Assembly (NCBI GenBank): GCA_019166125.1
Contig: JAHTBO010000010.1
Location: 1-64,000 of the forward strand
From: Alcaligenaceae bacterium CGII-47
GTDB lineage: Bacteria; Pseudomonadota; Gammaproteobacteria; Burkholderiales; Burkholderiaceae_B
DNA length: 64,000 bases
Reading direction: 5' to 3'
In this document: positions 17,250 to 26,692 of the stretch, one piece after another
Numbering within the stretch: position 1 is the stretch's first letter
Layout: every line of letters starts with the position of its first letter
Translations under genes and position numbers: made by a program
Notes under the pieces: generated by a model
The model's input: only the letters and a program-made list of their open reading frames with translations
Database searches by the model: none
What the model was told of the DNA's origin: nothing

Positions 17250-17251
17250 TT

Positions 17252-18925
17252 TCATTTGTTCTCGTCTTTGAGCTTACGGCGCAAGATTTTCCCGACGTTG
17301 CTGCGCGGTAGATCTTCACGGAACACTACGGTTTTGGGTACCTTGTAGCCAGTGAGCAGCGTGCGGCAGTGGGCAATGACCTGCGCCTCGGTCAGCGTGT
17401 CGTCCCGAGCAATCACGTAGAGCTTCACCGCCTCGCCGGTCACGCCGCTTGGTATACCAATGGCTGCCGCCTCTTGAATGCCAGGATGCGCCATGGCGGC
17501 TGCCTCGACCTCGTTGGGGTAGACATTAAAGCCTGACACCAGAATCATGTCTTTTTTACGATCCAGGATAAAGACATAGCCAGATTCATTCATGTAGCCA
17601 ATATCGCCGGTCAACAGGAAGCCGTCTGGGTCAAAAATCTTGACGGTCTCGTCGGGCCGATTCCAGTAGCCGGCGGTAACTTGAGGGCCTTTGATACAGA
17701 TCTCTCCGCTCTCGCCAATGGCAAGATCCTGATTATTTTCACGAATACGTACATCTGTCGACGGCACAGGCAGCCCGATCGAGCCAGTGAAATCAGGCTT
17801 GTCCAGTGGGTTGATCGTAACGGCGGGAGAGGTCTCGGTCAGACCATAAGCCTGGGCAATTGGACAGCCTGTCACCTGCAGCCAGCGCTGGGCGATCGCC
17901 TCTTGTACGGCCATTCCACCGCCTAATGTGGTGTGCAGGCTGGAAAAATCCAGCTTGGCGAATTCGGGATTATTCAGCAGGGCATTGAACAGGGTATTGA
18001 CCCCGGTCAGCGCCGTGAACGCAACGGTGGAAAGCGACTTGATGAAGTCTGGGATATCGCGCGCATTAACGATCAGCAGATTGCGTGCGCCCAGCTTCAG
18101 GTAGGTCAGACAATTAGCAGTTAGTGCAAAGATATGATAGAGGGGCAGCGCCGTGACGACGCACTCGCGCTCACCTGTGCCCTCGGTATAGGGAAGCAGC
18201 CATGCGCACGCCTGGCAAACATTAGAGACAAGATTGCCGTGGCTGAGCATCGCCCCTTTGGCCACGCCGGTGGTGCCGCCCGTGTATTGCAAAGCGGCCA
18301 GGTCGTGGTGCGTAAGCTTGGGGCGGGTGTAGCGCGCTTTCGTCCCAAGCTTCAGCGCCATGGACAAACGCACGACATTAGGCAGGCGCCAGGCGGGGAC
18401 GAGCTTTTTGATGTGTCGCACCACCAGGTCGGTCATCAGCCCCCTGACGCCACCCAGCATCTCGCCCAACGAGGTGATAACAATGTGCTTGACTGCAGTG
18501 CCCGGTAGGGCCTCCTGGAGCGTATGGGCAAAGTTCTCTGCCACGATCACGGTCTGTGCGCCCGAGTCGATCAACTGGTGCTTGAGCTCGTGCGCAGTAT
18601 AGAGTGGGTTCGTATTCACCACGACAGCACCCGCCATCAGCGTGCCGAACAGGCAAACCGGATACTGCAGCAGATTGGGCATCATAATGGCCACCCGATC
18701 CCCCTGTGCCACGCCCTGGGACTGCAGCCACGCAGCAAAATGCCGGGCGTGGGCCAGCGTCTGTGCATACGTCATGGATACGCCCATGCTCAGATACGCC
18801 ACGTTGTCCGCATAACGCGTACAGCTTTGCTCAAATAGGTCAGCGAGCGAGCTGTAGGCTGCTGCCTCCTGGGTGATGTCTGCGGGGATGCCTTCGGGGT
18901 AGTGTGCCAGCCAGATGCGTTCCAT
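17252..18925 (-). CDS. fadD: Long-chain fatty acid-CoA ligase
   Basis: 557 residues of the ANL (AMP-forming) superfamily. The P-loop-like motif YTGGTTGVAKGAMLSHGN, the 'YGLTETSP' motif and the FadD-type hinge and C-terminal segment (DRKKDMILVSGFNVYPNEVE) are intact. The C-terminal catalytic lysine region PRSNVGKILRRKL is present. It activates fatty acids to acyl-CoA at the inner membrane. It is the last gene of a psrA-fadE-fadD operon (11 nt after fadE), so probably controlled by the TetR protein through the operator at 21992-22017. Confidence 0.92.
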   Translation of the reverse strand: MERIWLAHYPEGIPADITQEAAAYSSLADLFEQSCTRYADNVAYLSMGVSMTYAQTLAHARHFAAWLQSQGVAQGDRVAIMMPNLLQYPVCLFGTLMAGAVVVNTNPLYTAHELKHQLIDSGAQTVIVAENFAHTLQEALPGTAVKHIVITSLGEMLGGVRGLMTDLVVRHIKKLVPAWRLPNVVRLSMALKLGTKARYTRPKLTHHDLAALQYTGGTTGVAKGAMLSHGNLVSNVCQACAWLLPYTEGTGERECVVTALPLYHIFALTANCLTYLKLGARNLLIVNARDIPDFIKSLSTVAFTALTGVNTLFNALLNNPEFAKLDFSSLHTTLGGGMAVQEAIAQRWLQVTGCPIAQAYGLTETSPAVTINPLDKPDFTGSIGLPVPSTDVRIRENNQDLAIGESGEICIKGPQVTAGYWNRPDETVKIFDPDGFLLTGDIGYMNESGYVFILDRKKDMILVSGFNVYPNEVEAAAMAHPGIQEAAAIGIPSGVTGEAVKLYVIARDDTLTEAQVIAHCRTLLTGYKVPKTVVFREDLPRSNVGKILRRKLKDENK

Positions 18926-18936
18926 GTCTGTTCACC

Positions 18937-21279
18937 TCAATGATCGCGATGGGGATGGGGAGCGGCTGGACCGCCAAAGTCATGAGGGAAATCGTCGACA
19001 GCGATCACCCGATCACGCAAGGCATTGCGCTCGGTGATGCGCTGCAAGTCAGCGTCACTGATCCCCCCTGCGGCGTGTACTGCCTGGGCGATATCGCGTA
19101 CATTGGCCAAGGGGTCGGCGCCGCTGAGTTTGCCGGATTTCTCGAATCGACGAATGCGCGCTTCAATTTCGCGCGTAGCCAGGGTTGCGCTAAACGCAGC
19201 TTCGATGGTACCGATCGCTTCCTCGGTGTTCTTCGGTATGTAGACGCCGCGTGTCAGGCGCTCGCGCGCGCCACCCGCTTCGGTGATCGCTTGGGCAACA
19301 GCCAGACCGAGTGCGTCGGAGGGCGCAGAGAATGGTCGACCCCAGGTAAATATCATTAGGTGTAATGCAAAGCCGATGATGCGATTAGGAAAGTTCTGCA
19401 GTACGCCAGCCAAGGCGTCCTGCAGGCGACAGAAGGCATCCTGAATCGCCCAGTGTGCGAGCGGCGCGTCCGCAGCCTGTCGGCCCTCGTCCTCGAAACG
19501 TTTCAACGTGGCGCAGATCAGGTACATTTGCGAGAGCGCATCGCCCAGGCGGCCCGAGAGGCTCTCGCGGCGTTTTAGCGAGCCGCCCAACACCAACATC
19601 GCCACATCAGCCAGCGTGGCAAATGCCGCCGAAAAACGGCTGAGCTGCCGATAGTAGCGCGCCATATCTGGCGAGACGCTTGTATCCAGGCGCACAAAGC
19701 GACTGCCCGTGAGGCCATGGCCCAATGCACGTCCTGCATTGCCCAGCGTATAGCGGACATGCTCCCAAAATACCCGGTCAAAATCAAGCAGCCCCTGTGC
19801 CGTATCCGGATTCTGAGCCGCCTGCATTTCCGCCAATACATAGGGGTGGCAGCGAATTGCGCCCTGACCAAAAATGATAAGACTGCGTGTGAGGATATTC
19901 GCGCCCTCGACGGTAATGCCTACCGGAATCTGCTGATAAGCACGCCCCAGGAAATTCGAGGGCCCCAGGCAGATCCCCTTGCCACCAATAATGTCCATGC
20001 CATCATTCACGACCGTGCGACCGCGCTCTGTGACGTGATATTTCACGATGGCAGAGATCACGGCGGGTTTTTCACCTAGATCGACCGCGCCTGCGGTCAT
20101 GGTGCGTGCCGCATCCATCAGGTAGGTATGTCCACCAATGCGCGCCAAGACTTCGGCAACCCCCTCGAATTTATGAATGCTCGTGCGAAACTGCTCACGC
20201 ACCACGCTGTAGGCCCCCACGGTGAGCGCGGTCATCTTGGCCATGCCCGTGTAGGACGAGGGAAGCGAAATGGAACGGCCTGCCACCAGGCACTCCATCA
20301 GCATGCGCCAACCATGGCCTGCCATATCGGGCCCACCAATGATGAACGACAGCGGCATAAATACATCATTGCCTCGGGTCGGCCCGTTCATAAACATGGC
20401 GTCAAGGGGGAAGTGGCGACGCCCGGTCTGAACGCCTGGATGGTCTGCAGGCACCAGCGCGCAAGTGATCCCGATGTCCGGCGTATCGCCCAGCAGCCCA
20501 TCCGGATCATAGAGACGAAATGCCAAGCCTAGAATCGTGCACACGGGTCCCAGCGTGATGTAGCGCTTATCCCAGGTCACGCGCATACCAATGACTTGCT
20601 CACCTTGCCATTCCCCCTCGCAGACAATGCCATGATCGGGGATCGCCGCCGCATCTGAGCCCGCCCAAGGGCTGGTCAGGGCAAACGCGGGAATGTCCTC
20701 GCCGCTGGCCAGGCGCGGCAGGTAATGGCTCTTTTGCGCCTCGGTGCCATAGTTCAGCAGTAACTCGGCGGGGCCCAGTGAGTTCGGCACCATAACACTT
20801 ACTGACAGCGCGGAGCAGCGCGTCGAGAGTTTGGCGATGACCGCAGAGTGTGCGAGAGCCGAAAAGCCCAGCCCACCGTATTCTTTCGGGATAATCATCG
20901 CCAGGAATCGGTGGGTTTTGATGTATTCCCAAGCCTCAGCGGGCAGATCGTTATCGATACGGCTGACCTGCCAGTCGTCCACCATGGCACAGACGGTCTC
21001 GACTTCATTGTCCAGAAAGTGCTGTTCCTCTTGGGTGAGGCGCGGGACGGGGATGGCGTGCAGGGCGCGGGCGCTTGGGCGGCCACGGAATAGCGCTCCC
21101 TCCCACCCGACCGTACCCGCTTCCAGGGCAACGCGTTCAGTGTCCGACATATGCGGCAGAATCTTGCGGAATAACCCGTAGATTGGTCGGCTGAGCCAGC
21201 GCATGCGCAGGTCAGCTCGGCTCAGGATGATTGCCGCAGCGATTAGAATCAGAACGATCAGAGTCAGTAGGATGATCAT
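18937..21279 (-). CDS. fadE: Acyl-CoA dehydrogenase FadE
   Basis: 780 residues. It has an N-terminal membrane segment (residues ~2-19, hydrophobic Ile/Leu), then the FadE-specific region and the acyl-CoA dehydrogenase core (IPKEYGGLGFSALAHSAVIA near residue 140). A long C-terminal domain (DUF1974) contains GGKGICLGPSNFLGRAYQQI. It catalyses the first, FAD-dependent step of fatty acid beta-oxidation. It is slightly shorter than the E. coli protein (~815). The start overlaps the regulator stop by 4 nt. Confidence 0.93.
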   Translation of the reverse strand: MIILLTLIVLILIAAAIILSRADLRMRWLSRPIYGLFRKILPHMSDTERVALEAGTVGWEGALFRGRPSARALHAIPVPRLTQEEQHFLDNEVETVCAMVDDWQVSRIDNDLPAEAWEYIKTHRFLAMIIPKEYGGLGFSALAHSAVIAKLSTRCSALSVSVMVPNSLGPAELLLNYGTEAQKSHYLPRLASGEDIPAFALTSPWAGSDAAAIPDHGIVCEGEWQGEQVIGMRVTWDKRYITLGPVCTILGLAFRLYDPDGLLGDTPDIGITCALVPADHPGVQTGRRHFPLDAMFMNGPTRGNDVFMPLSFIIGGPDMAGHGWRMLMECLVAGRSISLPSSYTGMAKMTALTVGAYSVVREQFRTSIHKFEGVAEVLARIGGHTYLMDAARTMTAGAVDLGEKPAVISAIVKYHVTERGRTVVNDGMDIIGGKGICLGPSNFLGRAYQQIPVGITVEGANILTRSLIIFGQGAIRCHPYVLAEMQAAQNPDTAQGLLDFDRVFWEHVRYTLGNAGRALGHGLTGSRFVRLDTSVSPDMARYYRQLSRFSAAFATLADVAMLVLGGSLKRRESLSGRLGDALSQMYLICATLKRFEDEGRQAADAPLAHWAIQDAFCRLQDALAGVLQNFPNRIIGFALHLMIFTWGRPFSAPSDALGLAVAQAITEAGGARERLTRGVYIPKNTEEAIGTIEAAFSATLATREIEARIRRFEKSGKLSGADPLANVRDIAQAVHAAGGISDADLQRITERNALRDRVIAVDDFPHDFGGPAAPHPHRDH

Positions 21280-21989
21280 GGCGGGGTTCCTGAAGTCGAT
21301 GTGGCAATAGTGGGTTCAAAGGCGTTGCCGGTCACGCCCCGAGGCGATGGTGCACATAGGCCGCCCAGCAGGAATGGGATAAGCCGATCAAGCAGGTCTT
21401 GAGGCCGCGGGCTCGCCTCATCGTCCGCCTGATCGATCGCCCTGCCGGAGCGCTCGGCCCGCATGATGGCGTAGGCGGTCGCGCCGAGCATAAAGTGGAA
21501 TCGCCAAACGATGTCCGCTTCGGGGATCGTTGGCAGCGACCTGAGCAATGAGCGGGTAAAGCGCTGGGCGACGACATTGCGTTCGGCAGCGAACAGCGCG
21601 CGCAGGGCACCATTGGGATCTGACATCGTCAGACTTTGTAATGGCATGAAGGCACGCCGCTGCGCATCCGCCTTACACGCATGACGTACGAGGGGGCCAA
21701 AATAAGCTTCAATAATGGCCGAAGGATCGACCCGCTGGTCGGTTGCCGCGGTTTCGAGACGATCCAGTATTTCGATGCGCTCGGTATTCAATGCGTCCAA
21801 TCGACGCTGAAACACCGCTTGTACCAACGTATCCTTGGACCCGAAATGATAGTTCACCGCCGACAAATTCACCTGCGCTGTGCTCGTGATCTGGCGCATA
21901 GAGGTATTGTCGGGGCCATACTCGGCAAAAAGCCGCTCGGCCGCATCGAGGATTGCGTCGCGTGTGGAGGCGGAGCGAGGAGTTGCCAT
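21276..21989 (-). CDS. psrA: TetR family regulator, PsrA-like
   Basis: 237 residues. The N-terminal TetR helix-turn-helix includes the run ITSTAQVNLSAVNYHFGSKD, followed by TLVQAVFQRRL, very like Pseudomonas PsrA, a fatty-acyl-responsive repressor. The helical ligand domain follows, and the last ~30 residues are low complexity. It heads an operon with fadE and fadD. Directly upstream lies a long palindrome centred on CAAACGTTTG, the known PsrA-type core, pointing to autoregulation. No SD precedes the ATG, and the palindrome begins 3 nt upstream, so the mRNA may be leaderless. Confidence 0.85.
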   Translation of the reverse strand: MATPRSASTRDAILDAAERLFAEYGPDNTSMRQITSTAQVNLSAVNYHFGSKDTLVQAVFQRRLDALNTERIEILDRLETAATDQRVDPSAIIEAYFGPLVRHACKADAQRRAFMPLQSLTMSDPNGALRALFAAERNVVAQRFTRSLLRSLPTIPEADIVWRFHFMLGATAYAIMRAERSGRAIDQADDEASPRPQDLLDRLIPFLLGGLCAPSPRGVTGNAFEPTIATSTSGTPP

Positions 21990-21991
21990 AG

Positions 21992-22017
21992 GTTTAAATC
22001 AAACGTTTGTTTTAAAC
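21992..22017. promoter_or_regulatory. PsrA-type operator upstream of psrA-fadE-fadD
   Basis: A 26-bp near-perfect palindrome with one mismatch pair. The outer arms are GTTTAAA/TTTAAAC and the core is CAAACGTTTG (22000-22009). The core matches the published PsrA pattern (G/C)AAAC-N2-4-GTTT(G/C). Occupation would block access to the psrA start region. Confidence 0.85.
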
Positions 22018-22135
22018 TTTACACACATTATGGGCGAATGCCAAGAATCCTTGGGATTTTTCTCGGTAGCGGATACACTTCTGCCATAGATTTATCCATC
22101 AACGTTACTTCTTTTGGCAGTGCACGGCCCAACCC

Positions 22136-24043
22136 ATGGCATCTTTGCGGCAGCTTCTTGTAATTTCTTCGATTGTCATCGCTTGTATCCTGATTGGGAT
22201 GCTGGTCATGGGGCTAAGCTTGATGGGCCGCAGCCTGGACGCACAATTACAAACGGATAGCGAGAACGCTGTCTCGACGCTCGCGCTGCTGGTGTCGGCG
22301 GCCCGCGGCGACAGTACGTCGACGACGCAGGCGCTTGATGCGGTGTTTCAGCAGGGCCGCTACCAATCTCTAAGTTTAGAGGGCCCGTCTGGGCAGATCC
22401 TGTACGAAGGTCGGCGCCTACGCCCTCAGGGCGTGGGGGATACGTCTTCCTGGTTTGATAGCATGATTGCGATCGAGCCCCATGTCGCCCAGCGTGTCGT
22501 GCCGCAGTTGGGGACCGTGCGATTGGTCATGGATGCGCAAGCCGCGCGCGATGCGCTGGGCAGCCATGCCCAGCAGTGGATGCTCTTGGCATTGGGAATT
22601 GCCTTGTTTTGGGCCTTATTTATTGCATCGCTGCTGTCGCGTTTTCGCCGCGAATGGGCAACAGGCATGGGGGCCTTGCCCGATGCGCCCGAGGTCAAGG
22701 TCAAGGACACCACGCATGCTGAGTCGGCAGAGCTGCTCGATGAGGTGGTCGAGCGTGTGCCCCCGACCGTGGACGAGCAAATGGCGCGCATCGAGCGACT
22801 CGAGATCGAACTTAATCGTGATCCGGTCACGGGCATGGCGAATCGTGCCTATTTTCTCAACGAGATCAAGCGTCTGCTGCGTGATGATGGGGGCATGGGC
22901 GCGGTAAGCGGTTATGTGCTGCTGATACGCCAACGCGATATGGCGGAAATGCTGAATCAAACGGCACGCGCAGATCTGGATAGCTGGCTGCGCTTATTGG
23001 GCGAGCGGATAGCAGATGTGCTTAGTGAGTACACCAGCTTGGGGCCCTTAACCGCCCGACTAAGTGGGAATGACTTCGTCGTGCTGTTTCCAGTCGGTGG
23101 GGGTCCGCAGGTCACACGGCCCGTGCAGCGCTTGCGTCAGATGTTGGAAACCCTCAAGGTGCCGCTCGACAGTCATCGCATGTCGCGGTGGGCCCTGGCC
23201 ATGACCGATTACACAGCCAGTGACACCCCTAAAGAGCTCCTCACCCGTCTGGATGTGGCCTTGATGTATGCGGAAAGCGCCGGTCACGCCGATGTGGAAT
23301 TTCTCTCGCATGCCGATCATGACGAGCCCATACCCAAGGTCGGCGAGGCGTCTTGGCGCACATTATTGAATCAGGCACTGCATCGCGATCAGCTCTCACT
23401 GACCGTGACGGTGGTCGCCTACGAGGGTGATGATTTACCCGAGCGCAATGAGGGTGAACTGGTTTTACATGAGGCCCCGGGCCAGCAGCCACTCTCGGGC
23501 TTTTTGTTTATGCCTGCTGCCACGCGTCTGGGCCTCTCGGCCGCTTGCGATGTGCGCGCCGTCGCCTTGGGCCTGACCTGGCTGGGCAATCATCCAGGCA
23601 TGTTGATCCTGCGCATGTCCTTATCATCGCTGCTCGATGAGCACTTCGTCGATGATGTGATGCAAGTTTGTGATGGTGTCGACCCCAAGATACTCGAGCG
23701 TCTGACGCTTGAGTTCGATGCCCATGGCCTGAGTGCCTGTGCCGAGCAACTCAAAACCTTTACGCGTCGCCTAACGAGTCTGGGCGTGCGTATTGGCTTG
23801 CGTCGCCTTGACGAGCAAACGGATGCCCTGCAGCATATCCACGAGGCTGATTTCAGCTACGTCAAGCTTGGCGGCAATTTTGTACGTAATATGCTGTCGA
23901 GCCCAGGGGGGGTTCAAATCATGGTTGCCGTCACGGAAACCGCGATTGGCATGGGCATGAAGGTCTATGTCGATGACGTGGCCGATGAACGCACCCGACA
24001 GATGGTGCAAGAGTATGGGGCCTTGCCTCGTCGATCAAGCTGA
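22136..24043 (+). CDS. LapD-like membrane c-di-GMP receptor with degenerate GGDEF and EAL domains
   Basis: 635 residues. Order: TM1 (~8-30), periplasmic LapD/MoxY-type domain (~31-147), TM2 (148-168), a HAMP-like linker, GGDEF (~225-395) and EAL (~400-630). The GGDEF active site reads SGNDF (310-314), and the EAL catalytic motif is missing. The C-half keeps the LapD-like run LGVRIGLRRLDEQTDALQHI, followed by YVKLGGNFVRN. Length and plan match LapD (648 in Pseudomonas), which binds c-di-GMP and sequesters the periplasmic protease LapG. No lapG or adhesin gene is in the window. The stop overlaps the arfB start (TGATG). Confidence 0.8.
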   Translation: MASLRQLLVISSIVIACILIGMLVMGLSLMGRSLDAQLQTDSENAVSTLALLVSAARGDSTSTTQALDAVFQQGRYQSLSLEGPSGQILYEGRRLRPQGVGDTSSWFDSMIAIEPHVAQRVVPQLGTVRLVMDAQAARDALGSHAQQWMLLALGIALFWALFIASLLSRFRREWATGMGALPDAPEVKVKDTTHAESAELLDEVVERVPPTVDEQMARIERLEIELNRDPVTGMANRAYFLNEIKRLLRDDGGMGAVSGYVLLIRQRDMAEMLNQTARADLDSWLRLLGERIADVLSEYTSLGPLTARLSGNDFVVLFPVGGGPQVTRPVQRLRQMLETLKVPLDSHRMSRWALAMTDYTASDTPKELLTRLDVALMYAESAGHADVEFLSHADHDEPIPKVGEASWRTLLNQALHRDQLSLTVTVVAYEGDDLPERNEGELVLHEAPGQQPLSGFLFMPAATRLGLSAACDVRAVALGLTWLGNHPGMLILRMSLSSLLDEHFVDDVMQVCDGVDPKILERLTLEFDAHGLSACAEQLKTFTRRLTSLGVRIGLRRLDEQTDALQHIHEADFSYVKLGGNFVRNMLSSPGGVQIMVAVTETAIGMGMKVYVDDVADERTRQMVQEYGALPRRSS

Positions 24044-24453
24044 TGAGCAATTCTCGCCACCTCGTCGCGGAAAACGAAATAGAATGGACCGCGATCCGTG
24101 CCCAGGGCGCGGGGGGTCAGAATGTAAATAAGGTCTCTAGCGCGATCCATCTGCGTTTTGATATCCATGCCTCGAGCTTACCCGAGGACGTCCGTGAGCG
24201 CCTGTTGGCGATGCGCGATCACCGCGTGAGCGCGACAGGCGTCATCGTGATCAAGGCGCAATCGAGCCGTAGCCAAGCGCAAAATAAACTCGAGGCACGC
24301 GCACGTTTACAAGAAATGGTGGATCGGGCAACCAAGACGCCGACTGTGCGCCGCCCGACACGACCCACGCAGGGCTCACGTCTGCGCCGCTTGCAGGCCA
24401 AGACTGAACGCAGTGAAACCAAGCAACGGCGCGCCAAAGTTCTTTCTAATTAG
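24043..24453 (+). CDS. arfB: Alternative ribosome-rescue factor / peptidyl-tRNA hydrolase ArfB
   Basis: 136 residues. The GGQ release-factor motif lies in RAQGAGGQNVNKVSSAIHLR (residues ~19-38), and the basic C-terminal tail (RRPTRPTQGSRLRRLQAKTE and on) inserts into the empty mRNA channel. ArfB frees ribosomes stalled on non-stop mRNA. Its start overlaps the LapD-like gene's stop by 1 nt, so it is translated by coupling. Confidence 0.93.
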   Translation: MSNSRHLVAENEIEWTAIRAQGAGGQNVNKVSSAIHLRFDIHASSLPEDVRERLLAMRDHRVSATGVIVIKAQSSRSQAQNKLEARARLQEMVDRATKTPTVRRPTRPTQGSRLRRLQAKTERSETKQRRAKVLSN

Positions 24454-24459
24454 CAGCCC

Positions 24460-24488
24460 TTGCATTGATTTATATTTCAGCATATAAT
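24460..24488 (+). promoter_or_regulatory. Sigma-70 promoter of the rplN (spc/alpha) operon
   Basis: TTGCAT (24460-24465) and a perfect TATAAT (24483-24488) lie exactly 17 nt apart. Initiation near 24495 would leave a leader of about 210 nt before rplN, with several short hairpins (for example CGTCC...GGACG just after the promoter). Confidence 0.8.
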
Positions 24489-24707
24489 TTCGTTCTCGTC
24501 CAAATCTGCGGACGGGTAGATTTTCAGCAATACACCGCAGTACGATATAACAGATTTACGGAAGTTCGGGCGCGGCGCGCTAGTGCCTGCGTACAAACGC
24601 AAGATTTCAACCCAGAGCAGACGTGTGCATCACGTTAGCTTGACGGGACCAAAACTGGCTGCGTGGCCTCACAGGGGCTACGCCGTTAAGTTGGAACAGG
24701 AATAATC

Positions 24708-25076
24708 ATGATCCAAATGCAGACCACGCTAGGCGTGGCCGACAACACCGGCGCACGTTCTGTCATGTGCATCAAGGTGCTGGGCGGCTCCAAGCGCCGC
24801 TATGCCGCAATCGGTGACGTCATTAAGGTGACCGTCAAAGAAGCGGCCCCACGCGGGCGCGTCAAAAAAGGCGAGGTATATAACGCCGTAGTGGTGCGTA
24901 CCGCCAAGGGCGTCCGCCGTAAGGACGGCTCCCTGATTCGTTTCGGTGGCAATGCCGCCGTATTGCTCAACGCCAAGCTCGAGCCCATCGGCACACGTAT
25001 CTTTGGACCGGTTACGCGCGAACTGCGTACCGATAAGTTCATGAAGATCGTGTCCCTGGCGCCTGAAGTCCTGTAA
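24708..25076 (+). CDS. rplN: 50S ribosomal protein L14
   Basis: 122 residues, full L14 ([20 protein letters not shown], then [20 protein letters not shown], ending IVSLAPEVL). It forms an inter-subunit bridge. It is the first gene of the spc-type operon and is preceded by its own promoter and long leader, because the usual neighbour rpsQ is 7.5 kb away. SD is GGAA. Confidence 0.98.
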   Translation: MIQMQTTLGVADNTGARSVMCIKVLGGSKRRYAAIGDVIKVTVKEAAPRGRVKKGEVYNAVVVRTAKGVRRKDGSLIRFGGNAAVLLNAKLEPIGTRIFGPVTRELRTDKFMKIVSLAPEVL

Positions 25077-25086
25077 GGAGCAGATC

Positions 25087-25407
25087 ATGCAAAATATTCG
25101 CAAAGGCGATGAGGTCGTTATCCTGTCAGGGCGTGACAAGACCCGTCGTGGCACGGTATTGCACCGTGTCGGTCCCGACCATGTGCTGGTCGAGGGCATT
25201 AATGTCGTCAAAAAACACATGCGCGGTAACCCGATGGCGGGCACTCAGGGCGGTATTGTTGATAAGACCATGCCTATCCATATCTCGAATGTGGCGCTCT
25301 ATAACCCCGAGACCGGCCGTGCTGATCGTGTAGGCGTCCAAGAGGTCGACGGCGTCCGCGTCCGCATTTTCCGCTCCAACGGCGCGACCGTTGGCGCGAA
25401 GGCATAA
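25087..25407 (+). CDS. rplX: 50S ribosomal protein L24
   Basis: 106 residues. The KOW motif is near the N-terminus ([20 protein letters not shown]), then [15 protein letters not shown]24 is an assembly initiator at the tunnel exit. It has standard operon spacing and an AAGGAG SD. Confidence 0.97.
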   Translation: MQNIRKGDEVVILSGRDKTRRGTVLHRVGPDHVLVEGINVVKKHMRGNPMAGTQGGIVDKTMPIHISNVALYNPETGRADRVGVQEVDGVRVRIFRSNGATVGAKA

Positions 25408-25416
25408 GGAGCAAAC

Positions 25417-25956
25417 ATGGCTCGTCTACAAGACTTTTACCGCTCCAGTGTGATGGCTGATTTGCAGGCCAAGTTCGGCTACAAATCCATCATGGAAGTT
25501 CCACGTATTACCAAGATCACTCTGAACATGGGTGTGTCCGAGGCAGTGGCCGACAAAAAGGTCATCGAGAACGCCGTCGCTGATATGGCAAAGATCTCTG
25601 GCCAGAAGCCCGTGGTTACCAAGACCCGTAAGGCAATTGCCGGGTTCAAAATCCGCGAAGACTACCCGATCGGTTGCATGGTAACCCTGCGTGGTCAGCG
25701 TATGTACGAATTCCTGGACCGTCTGGTCGCCGTGGCGCTGCCGCGCGTGCGTGACTTCCGTGGTATTTCCGGTCGTGCGTTTGATGGTCGCGGCAACTAT
25801 AACATCGGTGTCAAGGAACAGATCATTTTCCCTGAAATCGAATACGACAAAATCGACGCAGTGCGCGGCATGAATATCAGTATCGTGACCACTGCCAAGA
25901 CCGACGACGAAGCCAAAGCGCTATTGACCGCGTTTAGCTTCCCGTTCCGTAACTAA
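25417..25956 (+). CDS. rplE: 50S ribosomal protein L5
   Basis: 179 residues, with family stretches [30 protein letters not shown] and the C-terminal [12 protein letters not shown]5 binds 5S rRNA and contacts S13 in the inter-subunit bridge. It has an AAGGAG SD and ends 9 nt before rpsN. Confidence 0.98.
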   Translation: MARLQDFYRSSVMADLQAKFGYKSIMEVPRITKITLNMGVSEAVADKKVIENAVADMAKISGQKPVVTKTRKAIAGFKIREDYPIGCMVTLRGQRMYEFLDRLVAVALPRVRDFRGISGRAFDGRGNYNIGVKEQIIFPEIEYDKIDAVRGMNISIVTTAKTDDEAKALLTAFSFPFRN

Positions 25957-25965
25957 GGGGCTGAC

Positions 25966-26271
25966 GTGGCAAAACTATCCCTCATTAATCGCGATATCAA
26001 GCGCGCTAAGCTGGTCGAAAAATTCTCCGCCAAGCGTGCTGCGCTTAAAGCGACGATCAACGACCAGTCCATATCCGACGAAGACCGCTATCAGGCACGT
26101 CTGCAGTTGCAGGCTTTGCCGCGTAACGCCAACCCGACTCGCATGCGTAACCGCTGCGTGGTCACGGGACGCGCTCGTGGTGTCTATAGCAAATTCGGTC
26201 TGGCCCGTCATAAATTGCGTGAAATGGCTATGCGCGGCGAAGTGCCGGGCATGACCAAGGCAAGCTGGTAG
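25966..26271 (+). CDS. rpsN: 30S ribosomal protein S14 (zinc-independent type)
   Basis: 101 residues starting with GTG 25966 (GTG-GCA-AAA-CTA). This is the long, C-minus S14 form; the Zn-binding CxxC pairs of the short form are absent. The C-terminus is typical ([20 protein letters not shown], ending GMTKASW). It assembles into the 30S head. Confidence 0.97.
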   Translation: MAKLSLINRDIKRAKLVEKFSAKRAALKATINDQSISDEDRYQARLQLQALPRNANPTRMRNRCVVTGRARGVYSKFGLARHKLREMAMRGEVPGMTKASW

Positions 26272-26284
26272 GAGAAAGATAACC

Positions 26285-26680
26285 ATGAGCATGAGCGATC
26301 CCATCGCCGATATGCTGACCCGCGTGCGTAATGCGCAACAGGTTCACAAAGTATCGGTCACCATGCCCTCCTCCAAGCTAAAGGTAGCGATTGCTGCCGT
26401 GCTCAAGGACGAAGGCTACATTGATGATTTCAAGGTCGGTGGCGAACAAGCCAAGCCGGTACTGGAAATCACGCTTAAATATTATGCCGGCCGCCCGGTG
26501 ATCGAGCGCATTGATCGTGCCTCGCGTCCCGGTTTGCGTGTCTACAAGGGTAGCACTGCGATACCGCATGTGATGAATGGCTTGGGCGTGGCGATTGTCT
26601 CGACACCCCGTGGCGTCATGACCGATCGCAAGGCTCGCGCCACAGGCGTGGGCGGCGAAGTGCTCTGCTACGTGGCATAA
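26285..26680 (+). CDS. rpsH: 30S ribosomal protein S8
   Basis: 131 residues beginning [18 protein letters not shown]. The C-terminus [11 protein letters not shown] is the standard S8 ending. S8 binds helix 21 of 16S rRNA and in E. coli represses the spc operon; that mechanism is not shown here. ATG 26285 is preferred over ATG 26291 by family length. Confidence 0.97.
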   Translation: MSMSDPIADMLTRVRNAQQVHKVSVTMPSSKLKVAIAAVLKDEGYIDDFKVGGEQAKPVLEITLKYYAGRPVIERIDRASRPGLRVYKGSTAIPHVMNGLGVAIVSTPRGVMTDRKARATGVGGEVLCYVA

Positions 26681-26692
26681 GGAGTTAATAAC

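Noticed and set aside
24489-24707. Possible tRNA or riboswitch in the rplN leader
   Set aside because: Stems are short and scattered; no cloverleaf, T-loop sequence or known riboswitch core is visible.
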